Positions 35,203 through 45,672 of a stretch of DNA of 64,000 bases are shown here, one piece after another. Made by a program: the position numbers and the translations under genes. This stretch comes from Salinimicrobium terrae DSM 17865 (GTDB lineage Bacteria; Bacteroidota; Bacteroidia; Flavobacteriales; Flavobacteriaceae). The notes beneath the pieces are model-generated. The model had not been told where the DNA came from. It did no database searches and saw only the letters and a list, made by a program, of their open reading frames with translations. The stretch's first letter is position 1. The number at the start of each line of letters is the position of its first letter. Location of the stretch: the NCBI RefSeq assembly GCF_000424665.1, contig NZ_AUKI01000011.1:62001-126000 (forward strand). The letters run 5' to 3'.

Positions 35203-36741
35203 TTATCCTAGCCAACCTTCCCTGTCAAGGCTGCGGTATTGTATAGCCTCACTAATATGAGTACCTTTTATTTTATCTGAATCTTCAAGATCTGCAATGG
35301 TTCGGGAAACTTTAAGAATGCGGTCGTAAGCCCTTGCAGATAAATTTAGTCGTTCCATTGCCACCTTTAGCAGGTTCATTGAATCCGGATCAAGAGCGCA
35401 ATGCTCCCTTATTTGCTTTACGCTCATTTGCGCATTGTAGTGTACCTTATCATTGTTTTCAAACCTATCAGTTTGTTTTTGCCTTGCGGCTGTCACTCTT
35501 TTTCTTATTTCCACACTGCTTTCCCCTCTCCTGTCTTCACTCAATTTCTCAAAAGGGACCGGAGTTACTTCAATATGAATATCGATCCTGTCCAGTAAGG
35601 GTCCGCTAATCTTGCTCATGTACCGGTGCATCTCTGCCGGGGAAGATGTGGCGGGAGAACCTGGATCATTAAAGAACCCACTGGGGCTGGGATTCATACT
35701 GGCCACCAGCATAAAACTGGAAGGGTAAGTCACTGTGAATTTTGCTCTTGAAATGGTAACCTCCCTATCTTCCAGAGGTTGCCTCATTACTTCCAAAACG
35801 CTGCGTTTAAATTCCGGAAGTTCATCCAGAAACAGTACCCCGTTGTGAGACAAGGAAATTTCCCCCGGTTGCGGATAAGCCCCGCCACCAACAAGAGCTA
35901 CATCGCTAATCGTATGATGAGGACTCCTGAAAGGCCTATGAGCCATTAATCCTACATTTTCTTTTACCCGCCCCACAACGCTGTGGATCTTAGTAGTTTC
36001 CAAAGCTTCCCGTAAGGTCATAGGTGGTAAAATGCTGGGAAGTCGTTTGGCAAGCATAGTCTTTCCTGCACCGGGAGGACCAATGAGAATAATATTATGG
36101 CCCCCTGCGGCAGCGATCTCCATACAACGTTTAATAGATTCCTGCCCTTTTACATCGGCAAAATCATGCTCGGGATGTTCCAGCTCCTGATAAAATTCCT
36201 TACGGGTGTCAATTATTGTTCTCTCCAAACGTTCTCCCTTGTCAAAAAAACGAATTATCTCGTCTATATTTTCAATTCCGTAAACCTCGAGATCACTCAC
36301 TATTGCCGCTTCCTTTACGTTCTGCTTCGGAAGAATAAAACCTTTAAAGCCTTCTTCTTTCGCCTTAATGGCTATAGGGAGTGCACCTTTAATAGGCTGC
36401 AGACTTCCGTCAAGGGAAAGCTCTCCCATAATAATGTATTCGCTGATGTCTGTAGCTTTTATCTGTCCCGAAGCCATGAGAATCCCCATGGCAAAAGTGA
36501 GATCATAAGCCGAACCTTCTTTCCGAAGATCGGCCGGAGCCATATTGACTGTGATCTTTTTTCCGGGGAGATTATATCCTACATTTTTAAGAGCAGCAGC
36601 AATCCTGAAGCTGCTTTCCTTTACTGCAATATCGGGAAGACCTACAAGGTGATACCCAATGCCGGTGTCTACGTTTACTTCCACTGTTATGGTGGTGGCT
36701 TCCACGCCAAAAACTGCACTTCCGTAAACTTTTACCAGCAT
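35203..36741 (-). CDS. comM: YifB/ComM-type Mg-chelatase-like AAA+ ATPase
   Basis: The 512-residue protein has a Lon-protease-like ChlI domain (about 1-165, starting MLVKVYGSAVFGVEATTITVEV), an AAA+ core with Walker A GPPGAGKTMLAKRLPSILPP near residue 215 and Walker B LFLDELPEF, and a C-terminal helical domain (LNLSARAYDRILKVSRTIADLE). Homologues such as ComM are hexameric helicases that aid branch migration during natural transformation; the name Mg-chelatase is historical. It lies 8 bases upstream of the DUF2891 gene and may share its transcript. Confidence 0.93.
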   Translation of the reverse strand: MLVKVYGSAVFGVEATTITVEVNVDTGIGYHLVGLPDIAVKESSFRIAAALKNVGYNLPGKKITVNMAPADLRKEGSAYDLTFAMGILMASGQIKATDISEYIIMGELSLDGSLQPIKGALPIAIKAKEEGFKGFILPKQNVKEAAIVSDLEVYGIENIDEIIRFFDKGERLERTIIDTRKEFYQELEHPEHDFADVKGQESIKRCMEIAAAGGHNIILIGPPGAGKTMLAKRLPSILPPMTLREALETTKIHSVVGRVKENVGLMAHRPFRSPHHTISDVALVGGGAYPQPGEISLSHNGVLFLDELPEFKRSVLEVMRQPLEDREVTISRAKFTVTYPSSFMLVASMNPSPSGFFNDPGSPATSSPAEMHRYMSKISGPLLDRIDIHIEVTPVPFEKLSEDRRGESSVEIRKRVTAARQKQTDRFENNDKVHYNAQMSVKQIREHCALDPDSMNLLKVAMERLNLSARAYDRILKVSRTIADLEDSDKIKGTHISEAIQYRSLDREGWLG

Positions 36742-36921
36742 TAAAGAATTCTTTTTTTAAATGTAGTAAAAATTTTGGGTTAGGACCTGAACGCATTTTA
36801 ATAAACAAGACTTTGTGAATATTAAAAAACAAGGCCTTTCAAAAATGCCATTTTTAAGGTACTATAAACAACAGCGGCCACCGAGATTGGCAGCCGCTAC
36901 ATAAAATTAAAAGTAAAACAA
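36742..36921. other. Spacer with weak hairpin after the sugar kinase
   Basis: Between comM and the kinase, AGCGGC and GCCGCT (about 36872-36895) can pair around an inner stem, with TTGTTTATA following in the leftward direction, a plausible weak terminator for the kinase. TACATTTA near 36760 might be a -7 box for comM. No gene. Confidence 0.4.
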
Positions 36922-37779
36922 CTATTTTCCTACCACATGCTTGCGGTAATAATCTATAATTCCATCTATAGGTCTTTGCACAAAATTCCCGGGCTCTAGC
37001 CGGTAAGGCTGTAAAGAATCCTTGATGATATCCTGGGAGAAATAAGCTATTGACCCTACAAAATGTATAGGCACATTCTGAGCTTCCTTAAAGCTCATCA
37101 CCCTATGCTCAATAAAATTCTGCATCCCTTCTGCTATAAGCTGATAGAAATATCCATTTCTTTCATTCTTGAAAATGAATTCGGCAAAGTGGGCCAGATA
37201 GGTATTGGGATTGTCCTTCTTGTAGATATTCTCCTTAATGGTATCTGAGGAGAGATCGTACTCCTTTTCAAAAACATCGGCCAGTTTCTTTGGCATTTTC
37301 TTGTAGTAGTAATCCCTGATGAGTCTTTTTCCAAAGTAATTTCCGCTGGCTTCATCCATCAGAATATAACCAAGAGAATCCACGGCCGTCCTTATAGTCT
37401 TGCCGTCAAAGTAACAACTATTAGAACCTGTACCCAGAATACATACAATGCCGGGCTTATCTGTAACTGCATAAACCGCAGCTACCATATCTTCCTGCAC
37501 CTTAACTTCATTTGCACCGGAAAAAAAAGCGGTAAGTATAGATTTAAGTAAAGCGGTAGGTTTTGGTGTCCCGCAACCCGCTCCATAGAAATGAACCATT
37601 TCTACCCGATCCTTTATCTGCTTAAGGTCAAGATTTTCCTCCAGCCGTTCCTGGAGTACTTCGGTTTTAAACACTGCAGGATTGAGCCCTTTTGTGCGTG
37701 TTTTTAATATTTGCTCCCCCTTTGAATCAAGTAAGATCCAGTCACATTTAGTGGAGCCTCCGTCTGCTATTAAAATCAT
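36922..37779 (-). CDS. BadF/BadG-family kinase, probable N-acetylglucosamine kinase
   Basis: The 285-residue ASKHA-fold protein opens with the phosphate-1 motif ILIADGGSTKCDWILLDSKG and has a phosphate-2-like GIVCILGTGSNSCYF near residue 118 and HFVGSIAYFSQDIIKD in the adenosine part. Bacteroidota members are annotated as N-acetylglucosamine kinases; glucose or another hexosamine is also possible and would suit the glycolytic neighbours. It starts only 14 bases past the strong terminator behind gapA, so it needs readthrough or a promoter inside that hairpin. Confidence 0.78.
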   Translation of the reverse strand: MILIADGGSTKCDWILLDSKGEQILKTRTKGLNPAVFKTEVLQERLEENLDLKQIKDRVEMVHFYGAGCGTPKPTALLKSILTAFFSGANEVKVQEDMVAAVYAVTDKPGIVCILGTGSNSCYFDGKTIRTAVDSLGYILMDEASGNYFGKRLIRDYYYKKMPKKLADVFEKEYDLSSDTIKENIYKKDNPNTYLAHFAEFIFKNERNGYFYQLIAEGMQNFIEHRVMSFKEAQNVPIHFVGSIAYFSQDIIKDSLQPYRLEPGNFVQRPIDGIIDYYRKHVVGK

Positions 37780-37793
37780 AATAGAAAAATATC

Positions 37794-37820
37794 AAAAAGC
37801 CCTGCGCTGCAGGGCTTTTT
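37794..37820. terminator. Strong terminator between gapA and the kinase
   Basis: AAAAAGCCCTGC (37794-37805) and GCAGGGCTTTTT (37809-37820) pair perfectly around GCT. It begins seven bases after the gapA stop and ends 14 bases before the kinase ATG, in the same transcription direction. Confidence 0.88.
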
Positions 37821-37826
37821 TATTAA

Positions 37827-38843
<1,017 letters not shown>

Positions 38844-38849
38844 TTAAAG

Positions 38850-39836
38850 TTATACAGATGTTATATCTAACACCCTTCGTAATTCTTTATCGAGTGGTTT
38901 ATGACCTTTAATAGCTACTTCAAAATCCACCGATGTTACTAATTTATTTGTAATTCCAACCATTACTCTGTTTTCGCCGCGAAGTAAAGCTTCAACAGCG
39001 CCCACTCCAAGTTTACTGGCCAATACCCTGTCATAACAACTAGGCGCTCCTCCTCTTTGGATATGGCCAAGAACAGATACTCTGATATCATATCCCTCAA
39101 GGCTTTCCCCAATCAATTCGGCGAGTTCAAAAATGTTCTTTCCGCTCTTCTCGCCTTCGGCCACAACAATAATACTGGAGGTTTTTCCGGTTTTCCGGCT
39201 TTTTTGAAGAGAATCCAGCATTCTTTCTACTCCCATATCTTCTTCAGGAATGAGAATTTCTTCGGCACCGGCACCAACTCCGGCGTTCAATGCAATATCT
39301 CCTGCGTCACGTCCCATCACCTCAATTAAGAAAAGGCGGTCATGAGAACTCGCAGTGTCTCTTATTTTATCAATGGCATCTACAACTGTATTTAAAGCCG
39401 TATCGTAACCAATAGTGTAATCTGTTCCATTAATGTCATTATCAATGGTGCCGGGAATACCCACAACCGGGATCCCATGCTCCTGTTCAAGATAAATAGC
39501 CCCGGTAAAGGTACCATCTCCTCCAATTACAACAAGTGCCTCTATTCCCGCTTCCTTCATTTTCGAAGCGGCTTTAGCTCGACCTTCCTCACTGCGAAAT
39601 TCCTGTGAACGTGCAGATTTTAGAAAAGTTCCTCCCCTGTTTATGACATTTCTTACCGAACGGGCAGTCAGTACTTCAAACTCCCCTTCTATTAAGCCTT
39701 GATAGCCTCTGTAAATACCAATACATTCGATATTGTAGTATGAACAACTTCGGACTACAGCGCGAATAGCTGCGTTCATTCCGGGGGCATCTCCCCCCGA
39801 AGTAAGTACTCCGATTTTTTTATATTTTCCTAACAT
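38850..39836 (-). CDS. pfkA: ATP-dependent 6-phosphofructokinase
   Basis: Commits fructose 6-phosphate to glycolysis. The 328-residue chain has VLTSGGDAPGMNAAIRAVVR, the ATP-type GGDGTF (a Gly, not the Asp of pyrophosphate enzymes), the catalytic GTIDNDINGTDYTIG and substrate residues in HIQRGGAPS. Length fits the bacterial group A enzyme. It heads pfkA-gapA and has a LacI-operator-like site about 50-65 bases upstream, which may link it to the neighbouring alpha-glucan regulator. Confidence 0.96.
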   Translation of the reverse strand: MLGKYKKIGVLTSGGDAPGMNAAIRAVVRSCSYYNIECIGIYRGYQGLIEGEFEVLTARSVRNVINRGGTFLKSARSQEFRSEEGRAKAASKMKEAGIEALVVIGGDGTFTGAIYLEQEHGIPVVGIPGTIDNDINGTDYTIGYDTALNTVVDAIDKIRDTASSHDRLFLIEVMGRDAGDIALNAGVGAGAEEILIPEEDMGVERMLDSLQKSRKTGKTSSIIVVAEGEKSGKNIFELAELIGESLEGYDIRVSVLGHIQRGGAPSCYDRVLASKLGVGAVEALLRGENRVMVGITNKLVTSVDFEVAIKGHKPLDKELRRVLDITSV

Positions 39837-39886
39837 TCATGTAAAGCTATTTGAATTATATAATATAACCTAATCTATAGGATTTC

Positions 39887-39900
39887 TCAAACGTTTTCGG
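39887..39900 (-). promoter_or_regulatory. LacI-type operator-like site before pfkA
   Basis: Read leftwards, CCGAAAACGTTTGA contains 12 of the 14 bases of the palindrome CGAAAACGTTTTCG that lies before susC. Its TTTG could serve as the -33 element, 20 bases from TATATTAT. It is 51-64 bases before the pfkA start and behind the amylase terminator. Confidence 0.5.
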
Positions 39901-39913
39901 TTGATAAAAAAGA

Positions 39914-39939
39914 AAAAAGCCCCTTTTTAGGGACTTTTT
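39914..39939 (-). terminator. Terminator after the GH13/GH31/GH65 operon
   Basis: Read leftwards, AAAAAGTCCCT and AGGGGCTTTTT form an 11-pair stem (one G-U pair) with an AAAA loop, followed by a further T run. It lies 21 bases past the stop of the lipoprotein amylase and ahead of the pfkA operator. Confidence 0.85.
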
Positions 39940-39960
39940 ATAAATTTTTTAGGGCATTTT

Positions 39961-41397
39961 TTAATTATCTGTCAAAATTACGTACTCCCAGGGACCAAAT
40001 GAATATTGCTGATTTTGCTCTATTTTGAAATCCTGTTTTCCAACAAAAGGTTGAAGATTATCATCCAAATTAAGGTTGAATTCCACCGGCTGGTCCGAAA
40101 GATTTGCTACGTACACAACCTTCTCCCCTTCTTTTGTTCTCTCAAAAGCCAGGACCTGCTTATCGGCTGAAGTTTCAAGGCGGTTATAACTTGCTGCCTC
40201 TTTGGCTCCGTGTAATGCGGGACTGGTTGTTTTTAATTCGCCAAGCCTCTCCAGTAAAGGCCACATCACTCCTTTAGTTTTCGGAATGGTGTCTTTTTCA
40301 AAAAACCTGAGTCTTTTATCCATATCGTACTCCTGCCCGCTATAGATCAAAGGAACACCAGGGATACTGTAGGTTAGAGCGACCATGGCTTCGGCTGCAT
40401 CGCCCATTCTTTCACGAACGGTACCACTCCAGGAGTTTTCATCATGGTTCGTCACGAAGTTCATCAGGTAATCATCTCCCTGATAGGTGGTGTCTATTTT
40501 CTTCATATACTCATCCCATGCTTCTACAGTAGCTTCTCCCTGCGCAATCTGGTTCTTAATGTGATGTCCTTCCCAATTGTAACCCATATCAAAGGCATTG
40601 TAGAAAAGGTCCTTGTCTTCAGATTCTGCCAACATGAATACAGGCTTTATTTCCTGAAGTTGTGGTACCGCCTGTTCCCAGAATTCTGTAGGCACTTCCC
40701 CGGCCACATCTGCTCTAAAGCCATCAATATCATGCTCCTCGATCCAATATTTCATTTCAGCAGTCATTACATCCCACAATTCCTTATTGTCGTAGTTAAG
40801 ATCGGCCACATCTGTCCAACCCCATGATTCTCCTGTCGCAGGATTTAATGGATCTACAGGCTCTCCCTGCTCATTCTGAGTATAAAATTCAGGATGTTCT
40901 TCCAGCCATGGGTGATCCCAGCCGGTGTGATTGGCAACCCAGTCAAGGATTACATACATACCATTCTCATGAGCAGTTTCTACCAGTTCGTCAAGATCTT
41001 CTTTCGTTCCAAATTCAGGGTTGATACCGGTATAATCAGCAATAGCGTAATAACTTCCCAGGTACTTCTTTCTCTCTTCGGGATCTTCAATGTCTTCAAT
41101 ACTTAGATCGTTAGTTGCCTTTCTTCGTGCTTCAGAAATTGGATGAATAGGCATTATCCATATTACTTTTACTCCAAGATCTTTTAATTGAGAAATGTCT
41201 TCTGTAAAGGCATCAAAAGTACCTTCGGGGGAATACTGTCTTATGTTGGCTTCATAAATAACGGCCGACTCCAAAGCGTCGTTAGTTACCGGCTCAATAA
41301 CCTGCTCTTCTTCAACTACAGCTACTGTTTCTTCAGGTTCATTCTTACAGGAGGCAAGCGTAAGAAAACCGAGTAATAAAATGGATATTTTTTTCAT
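39961..41397 (-). CDS. GH13 alpha-amylase-family lipoprotein
   Basis: Acts on alpha-1,4-glucans. The start MKKISILLLGFLTLASCKNE is a lipoprotein signal, so the enzyme is membrane anchored. The GH13 barrel shows region I DWVANHTGWDHPW, the nucleophile Asp in GFRADVAGE, the acid/base Glu in FMLAESEDKD and the transition-state Asp in FVTNHDENSW. The C-terminal ~80 residues form a beta domain. 478 residues. It is the last gene of the leftward operon that starts with the MFS permease; periplasmic trimming of maltodextrins is the likely job. The acidic spacer EPEETVAVVEEEQVIEP follows the lipid anchor. Confidence 0.92.
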   Translation of the reverse strand: MKKISILLLGFLTLASCKNEPEETVAVVEEEQVIEPVTNDALESAVIYEANIRQYSPEGTFDAFTEDISQLKDLGVKVIWIMPIHPISEARRKATNDLSIEDIEDPEERKKYLGSYYAIADYTGINPEFGTKEDLDELVETAHENGMYVILDWVANHTGWDHPWLEEHPEFYTQNEQGEPVDPLNPATGESWGWTDVADLNYDNKELWDVMTAEMKYWIEEHDIDGFRADVAGEVPTEFWEQAVPQLQEIKPVFMLAESEDKDLFYNAFDMGYNWEGHHIKNQIAQGEATVEAWDEYMKKIDTTYQGDDYLMNFVTNHDENSWSGTVRERMGDAAEAMVALTYSIPGVPLIYSGQEYDMDKRLRFFEKDTIPKTKGVMWPLLERLGELKTTSPALHGAKEAASYNRLETSADKQVLAFERTKEGEKVVYVANLSDQPVEFNLNLDDNLQPFVGKQDFKIEQNQQYSFGPWEYVILTDN

Positions 41398-41408
41398 GTA
41401 AAGTAAAT

Positions 41409-43814
41409 TTAATTAATAATTATAAGGCTTGTATTGTCTTCTTTAAAGTTAACAGGAACTGTCATCCTGTGCTCATTTTGGTCATATTCAAATTTAATTT
41501 TACTATTATTCAGCCGGACCTCTTCTGGTCTTTTCTCCAGGTTATGAATTATCAGGTCAATTTCCTCAAATTCTGAAACTTCCTTCGCAGCTCCCAACCT
41601 TGGAAGAATATTTAATTCAAGAATATTCTCTGCAGAATTGCTTTTTAAATAAAGGATCTCGTACTCGCCACTTAAATAAGTCTCCGGCGTCTTCCCGTCA
41701 TCATGGTAAAGAATATCTTCAGTTTGTCCTGCTTCCGTGTCAAAAAAGTAATGAAGCTCTACATCTTCTGCGGAAAAATTCTGAGTGGTTTGCATAGGCT
41801 TTGCCATAGGAATAAAAGCCCCGCCTCTTACAAAAGTAGGAATGTACTCTTCTTTTAACTGAATTGTAGCCGAACTGCCGCCTGAATATTTTTCACCGGT
41901 GTAAAAATTGAACCAATTAGAACCCTTCGGAAAATACACTTCCTGGCTGGTCACATTTTCCCGAAGTACAGGGGAAACAAGAAAATTATCACCCCATAAA
42001 TAAGTTCCTGCAACAGAATACAACCTGAAGTTTTCAGGCTCTTCAAAGAACAAGGGTCTCATTAATGGCACCCCTTCAGTAGAATTTCGAAAGGCCAGTG
42101 TGTAATTGTATGGTAATAATTTATAACGCAGTTCAATTGCCTTTTTTGAAAGGGCCATTGTTTCCGGCTCCCGGAAAACAGGTTCAGACGGGACTTCTTC
42201 CTGCGCATGTGGTCTGTAAACAGGCTGAAAAACGCCATATTGAAGCCATCTCACGTACAATTCATCATTGAGATTGTCACCGGCAAATCCGCCAAGGTCA
42301 GAATGCATATAAGCGAGCCCCTGTAGACCCATCTGCAGAGAAATTTCGGGCTGTGGTTTTAAACCACCCCAGCTTCTGTTCACATCCCCGGACCACGGCA
42401 TTAATCCAAACCGCTGTGAACCGGCAGCGCCGGCACGCATTAGGATAAACGGTCTTTGATCTGTAAAAGATCTTTCATAGCCTTCATGGATCAATTTTGC
42501 CCAGTAATGGCCGTAAATATTGTGTACCTCGTTGGCTGTACCAGTAGCATGAATGAGGTCTTCGGGATGCAATTCGGGTTCCCCAAGGTCACCCCACCAG
42601 CCGCCAACTCCCATTTCGGTAAGCTCTTCGTAAATGTTCCAGAACCACTCCTGTGCCTGCGGTTCAAAAATGTCAATTAAACCGGTATTTCCGAAATAGA
42701 AATCGTAGGTGTAAGGATTTCCCAGAGAATCTTTTGCCAGTACGTTTCCCTGTACAGCTTCTTCCCACCGATTAGAAGTTGTAAGAACAAACGGCTCTGT
42801 CACCAGAATAGTTTTCACCCCATCCTGCGCAAGATCCTGCATCATTTCTTCAGGCCTTGGAAAAGAATCTATGACAAATTCAAGATTACCCATGGTTCCG
42901 GTGATTTCATGGCCAAACCAAAAGAGGTCAATAATTACAGCATCTACAGGAATTTCTTCTTCCCGAAATTTTTCAATGGTTTCCTCTACTTCTTCCCGGG
43001 AATGATACCCGAACCGGCTGGAGAAATTTCCCAAAGCCCAACGCGGTGGCAACGGCTGCCTGCCGGTCAATAGTGTATAATTTCCAACGATATCTTCCCA
43101 TGTATCACCCACCACAAGTTGATAGGTCTTCCTGCCTCCTATGGTTTCATAAGTTAACGTATTGCTGAAATTACTGTCAAGATCAAGAAACCCAATGGGA
43201 GCATTATCGAAGTGCAACAGGTACTTTTCTGAAGAAAGAACTATGGGTAATGTAAAATTCAGCAGTTCACTTTTTGTCTCATAACCGTAGTGGGCACGGT
43301 TGTAAAGCTCAAGCCTGTTTCCGCGTCGATTCATTCCCAAAGCCCGGGCACCGCCTCCCATAAGCACTTCAGATTCTGAGAGGTTGAAATCCAGTTTCTC
43401 ATGCTCCTCATCTTTTAAGTAACCTGTTTTTTCGGAAATTACTTTTTCTCCGTTGAAAAAATAGGTGACCTGAAATGGCCTTTTTGACACCTCAATATCC
43501 AGCCCTTCAGAATCGATAAGGATCCTGTCCTCCTCTTCAGAAACAGAAAAATTTACGGAAAGGGGCTCGAGCACCACTGCGTGAGATTCCTCCATATATT
43601 CCTGTCCTGAAGGAATAAAGGCAGTCTCCACTATTTCGGGAGTAAAATACCTGAAGAAATATCTGCCATCACTGGTAGAAATCTCCAAACCAGTCTCTGT
43701 TTTCTCAAAGCCAACAAATAATCTGTCGGGATTTTGCGCAAGCAGGGAAAAGGGCAGCAAAAGAAAGGCACTTAAAAATGCCATTTTTGGAAGGTATTTT
43801 TGGCGCCCTTTCAT
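41409..43814 (-). CDS. GH31 alpha-glucosidase, secreted
   Basis: Releases glucose from the non-reducing ends of alpha-glucan oligosaccharides. The 801-residue protein has a signal peptide (FLSAFLLLPFSLLAQ), the N-terminal beta-sandwich with a galactose-mutarotase-like fold, and the GH31 barrel with VIIDLFWFG, the nucleophile Asp in GGWWGDLGEPE and the acid/base Asp in MPWSGDVNRSWGG. C-terminal beta domains follow. It is probably periplasmic, like SusB in Bacteroides, which belongs to a different family (GH97). Five bases separate it from the GH13 gene before it. Confidence 0.94.
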   Translation of the reverse strand: MKGRQKYLPKMAFLSAFLLLPFSLLAQNPDRLFVGFEKTETGLEISTSDGRYFFRYFTPEIVETAFIPSGQEYMEESHAVVLEPLSVNFSVSEEEDRILIDSEGLDIEVSKRPFQVTYFFNGEKVISEKTGYLKDEEHEKLDFNLSESEVLMGGGARALGMNRRGNRLELYNRAHYGYETKSELLNFTLPIVLSSEKYLLHFDNAPIGFLDLDSNFSNTLTYETIGGRKTYQLVVGDTWEDIVGNYTLLTGRQPLPPRWALGNFSSRFGYHSREEVEETIEKFREEEIPVDAVIIDLFWFGHEITGTMGNLEFVIDSFPRPEEMMQDLAQDGVKTILVTEPFVLTTSNRWEEAVQGNVLAKDSLGNPYTYDFYFGNTGLIDIFEPQAQEWFWNIYEELTEMGVGGWWGDLGEPELHPEDLIHATGTANEVHNIYGHYWAKLIHEGYERSFTDQRPFILMRAGAAGSQRFGLMPWSGDVNRSWGGLKPQPEISLQMGLQGLAYMHSDLGGFAGDNLNDELYVRWLQYGVFQPVYRPHAQEEVPSEPVFREPETMALSKKAIELRYKLLPYNYTLAFRNSTEGVPLMRPLFFEEPENFRLYSVAGTYLWGDNFLVSPVLRENVTSQEVYFPKGSNWFNFYTGEKYSGGSSATIQLKEEYIPTFVRGGAFIPMAKPMQTTQNFSAEDVELHYFFDTEAGQTEDILYHDDGKTPETYLSGEYEILYLKSNSAENILELNILPRLGAAKEVSEFEEIDLIIHNLEKRPEEVRLNNSKIKFEYDQNEHRMTVPVNFKEDNTSLIIIN

Positions 43815-43819
43815 AGATA

Positions 43820-45661
43820 TTAATTTAGTTCAAGTACCATTGAGGATTTACCACCAATTTCTAGTTCATCATTAAGAATTACCTGCTCCCCTGAAATAAC
43901 ATCATTTCCAGAGGTCGCTCCTGCCAGACCTTCAGCAAAACGTGAAAGATCGAGTGTTTGATCTTCAGGATTATTATTGATCACTACCATTACCCTTTGG
44001 TCATTATCGTACCTGAAGTAAACATATACGTTGTTCTGCGGAATGTACTGTAGCAACTTCCCTGTGTGTAATACATCGTTGTTCTTACGATAATTCAGTA
44101 GTTTTTTAGTGAAGGAGTGGTACTCATTCTGCTGTTCAGTTCTTCCTGCTTCAGTAAAGGCATTCTGCTCATCCCCTGCCCATCCACCGGGAAAATCCCT
44201 GCGAATATCTGCATCGCCCTTTGCAGGTTTGTCTCCGCGCATTCCAATTTCATCACCGTAGTAAAGTTGTGGAATTCCGCGGGTAGTTAAGACAAGCGTC
44301 ATCGCAAGTTTGTACTTATCTAAATCTCCATCGTACTGCTCGTTAATACGATTGGTGTCATGATTACCTGCAAAAACGAGCAGGTTGTAAATGTCCTTAT
44401 AAAGAAAATCGTTGGCAAAATTGTCATATGCACGAACCATTCCTCGGTCCCAGCCCATATCATCTTCGTTGAACATGCTCATGAGAGCATCATGGAGTGT
44501 AAAATCCATTACCGAAGGTAAATGAGAATTATAGCTTTGGATAGCACCTACAGGAGAATCTTTTTGCCAGTAGGAAATCTGGGCCTGGTCGTGCATCCAT
44601 ACCTCTCCTACGATATTGAAATTTGGATATTCATCCATTACGGCTTTTGTCCATTTTGCAATCCCATCTTTATCATTATAGGAATAAGTGTCCACTCTAA
44701 ACCCGTCAAGACCTGCATATTCTATCCACCAAATAGCATTTTGAGTGAGGTAATTTAAAACCAGTGGATTGCTCTGGTTAAGATCGGGCATGGTCGAAGT
44801 GAACCAACCGTCTTCATTTAATTCTGTATCTATTCCCGATCTGTGAGGGTCAAACTGAGTAGTCATTCGGTAGTTTGAATTCTTGTAACCAGGAAATTGA
44901 TGAACCCAGTCATAAGTTGGAAGATCTTTGATCATCCAGTGCTCTGCACCCCAGTGATTGGTCACATAATCCATAATCAAATCCATATCCCGCTCTTCCA
45001 TTTCGGTGGCCAGGCGACGATAATCTTTGTTAGTTCCATAACGGGGATCAACTCTGTAGACATCGCTTTGAGCGTAAGTATGATAAGAATAGGTGGGATC
45101 ATCATCTTCAAGTAATGGAGTTGTCCAGATCGCCGTTACCCCAAGATCTTCGAGATAATCAAGATTTTCAATAATTCCTTCTACATCCCCTCCATGTCTT
45201 CCTCCCGGATTACTTCTATCGGCTTTTTCCTGAAGTTCGGGATGAGAATCATTTGCGGGATTTGCATTAGCAAACCTGTCGGGCATAATAAGATAAATGG
45301 CATCTGAAGAATCAAAGCCTTCCCGTAGCGCCGATCCCGGCTCCCGTTCCTTGAGCTCGTAATTATAAGAGAAATCTTTTTTACCCTTTTTGGAAAATTT
45401 GATATCATAACTTCCGGCGGGTAGTCCTTCAGTTTGTACTGTGACAAACAGGTAATTTGGATTTTCAGTTTTCCTTACGTTACTGATCACCATTTCTTCA
45501 GGCGCAGAAACATTATATTCAGCAATATTTTTTCCGTAGAACATTAATTGCACTTCCGAAAGGTTCATATCGCTCCACCAAAATGGTGGCTCAACTCTCT
45601 CTATCTGTGCACTCATTGAGACGCTCACCGTGAGTAAAAAGAGAAAAATTAACTTCTTCAT
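43820..45661 (-). CDS. susA: SusA-like GH13 neopullulanase/cyclomaltodextrinase
   Basis: Hydrolyses imported maltodextrins in the periplasm. The 613 residues begin with a signal peptide (KKLIFLFLLTVSVSMSAQ), then a cyclomaltodextrinase-type N-terminal beta domain (about 20-115), then the GH13 barrel with DYVTNHWGAEHW, the nucleophile Asp in GFRVDTYSYND, the Glu in NIVGEVWMHDQ and FAGNHDTNRI. A C-terminal beta domain ends the chain. Architecture and size match Bacteroides SusA. It is flanked by the GH65 and GH31 genes at 11 and 5 bases. Confidence 0.92.
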   Translation of the reverse strand: MKKLIFLFLLTVSVSMSAQIERVEPPFWWSDMNLSEVQLMFYGKNIAEYNVSAPEEMVISNVRKTENPNYLFVTVQTEGLPAGSYDIKFSKKGKKDFSYNYELKEREPGSALREGFDSSDAIYLIMPDRFANANPANDSHPELQEKADRSNPGGRHGGDVEGIIENLDYLEDLGVTAIWTTPLLEDDDPTYSYHTYAQSDVYRVDPRYGTNKDYRRLATEMEERDMDLIMDYVTNHWGAEHWMIKDLPTYDWVHQFPGYKNSNYRMTTQFDPHRSGIDTELNEDGWFTSTMPDLNQSNPLVLNYLTQNAIWWIEYAGLDGFRVDTYSYNDKDGIAKWTKAVMDEYPNFNIVGEVWMHDQAQISYWQKDSPVGAIQSYNSHLPSVMDFTLHDALMSMFNEDDMGWDRGMVRAYDNFANDFLYKDIYNLLVFAGNHDTNRINEQYDGDLDKYKLAMTLVLTTRGIPQLYYGDEIGMRGDKPAKGDADIRRDFPGGWAGDEQNAFTEAGRTEQQNEYHSFTKKLLNYRKNNDVLHTGKLLQYIPQNNVYVYFRYDNDQRVMVVINNNPEDQTLDLSRFAEGLAGATSGNDVISGEQVILNDELEIGGKSSMVLELN

Positions 45662-45672
45662 TTTTTGATATT

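Noticed and set aside
36097-36744. A 215-codon frame opposite comM.
   Set aside because: Antisense to the conserved AAA+ gene, no recognisable domain.
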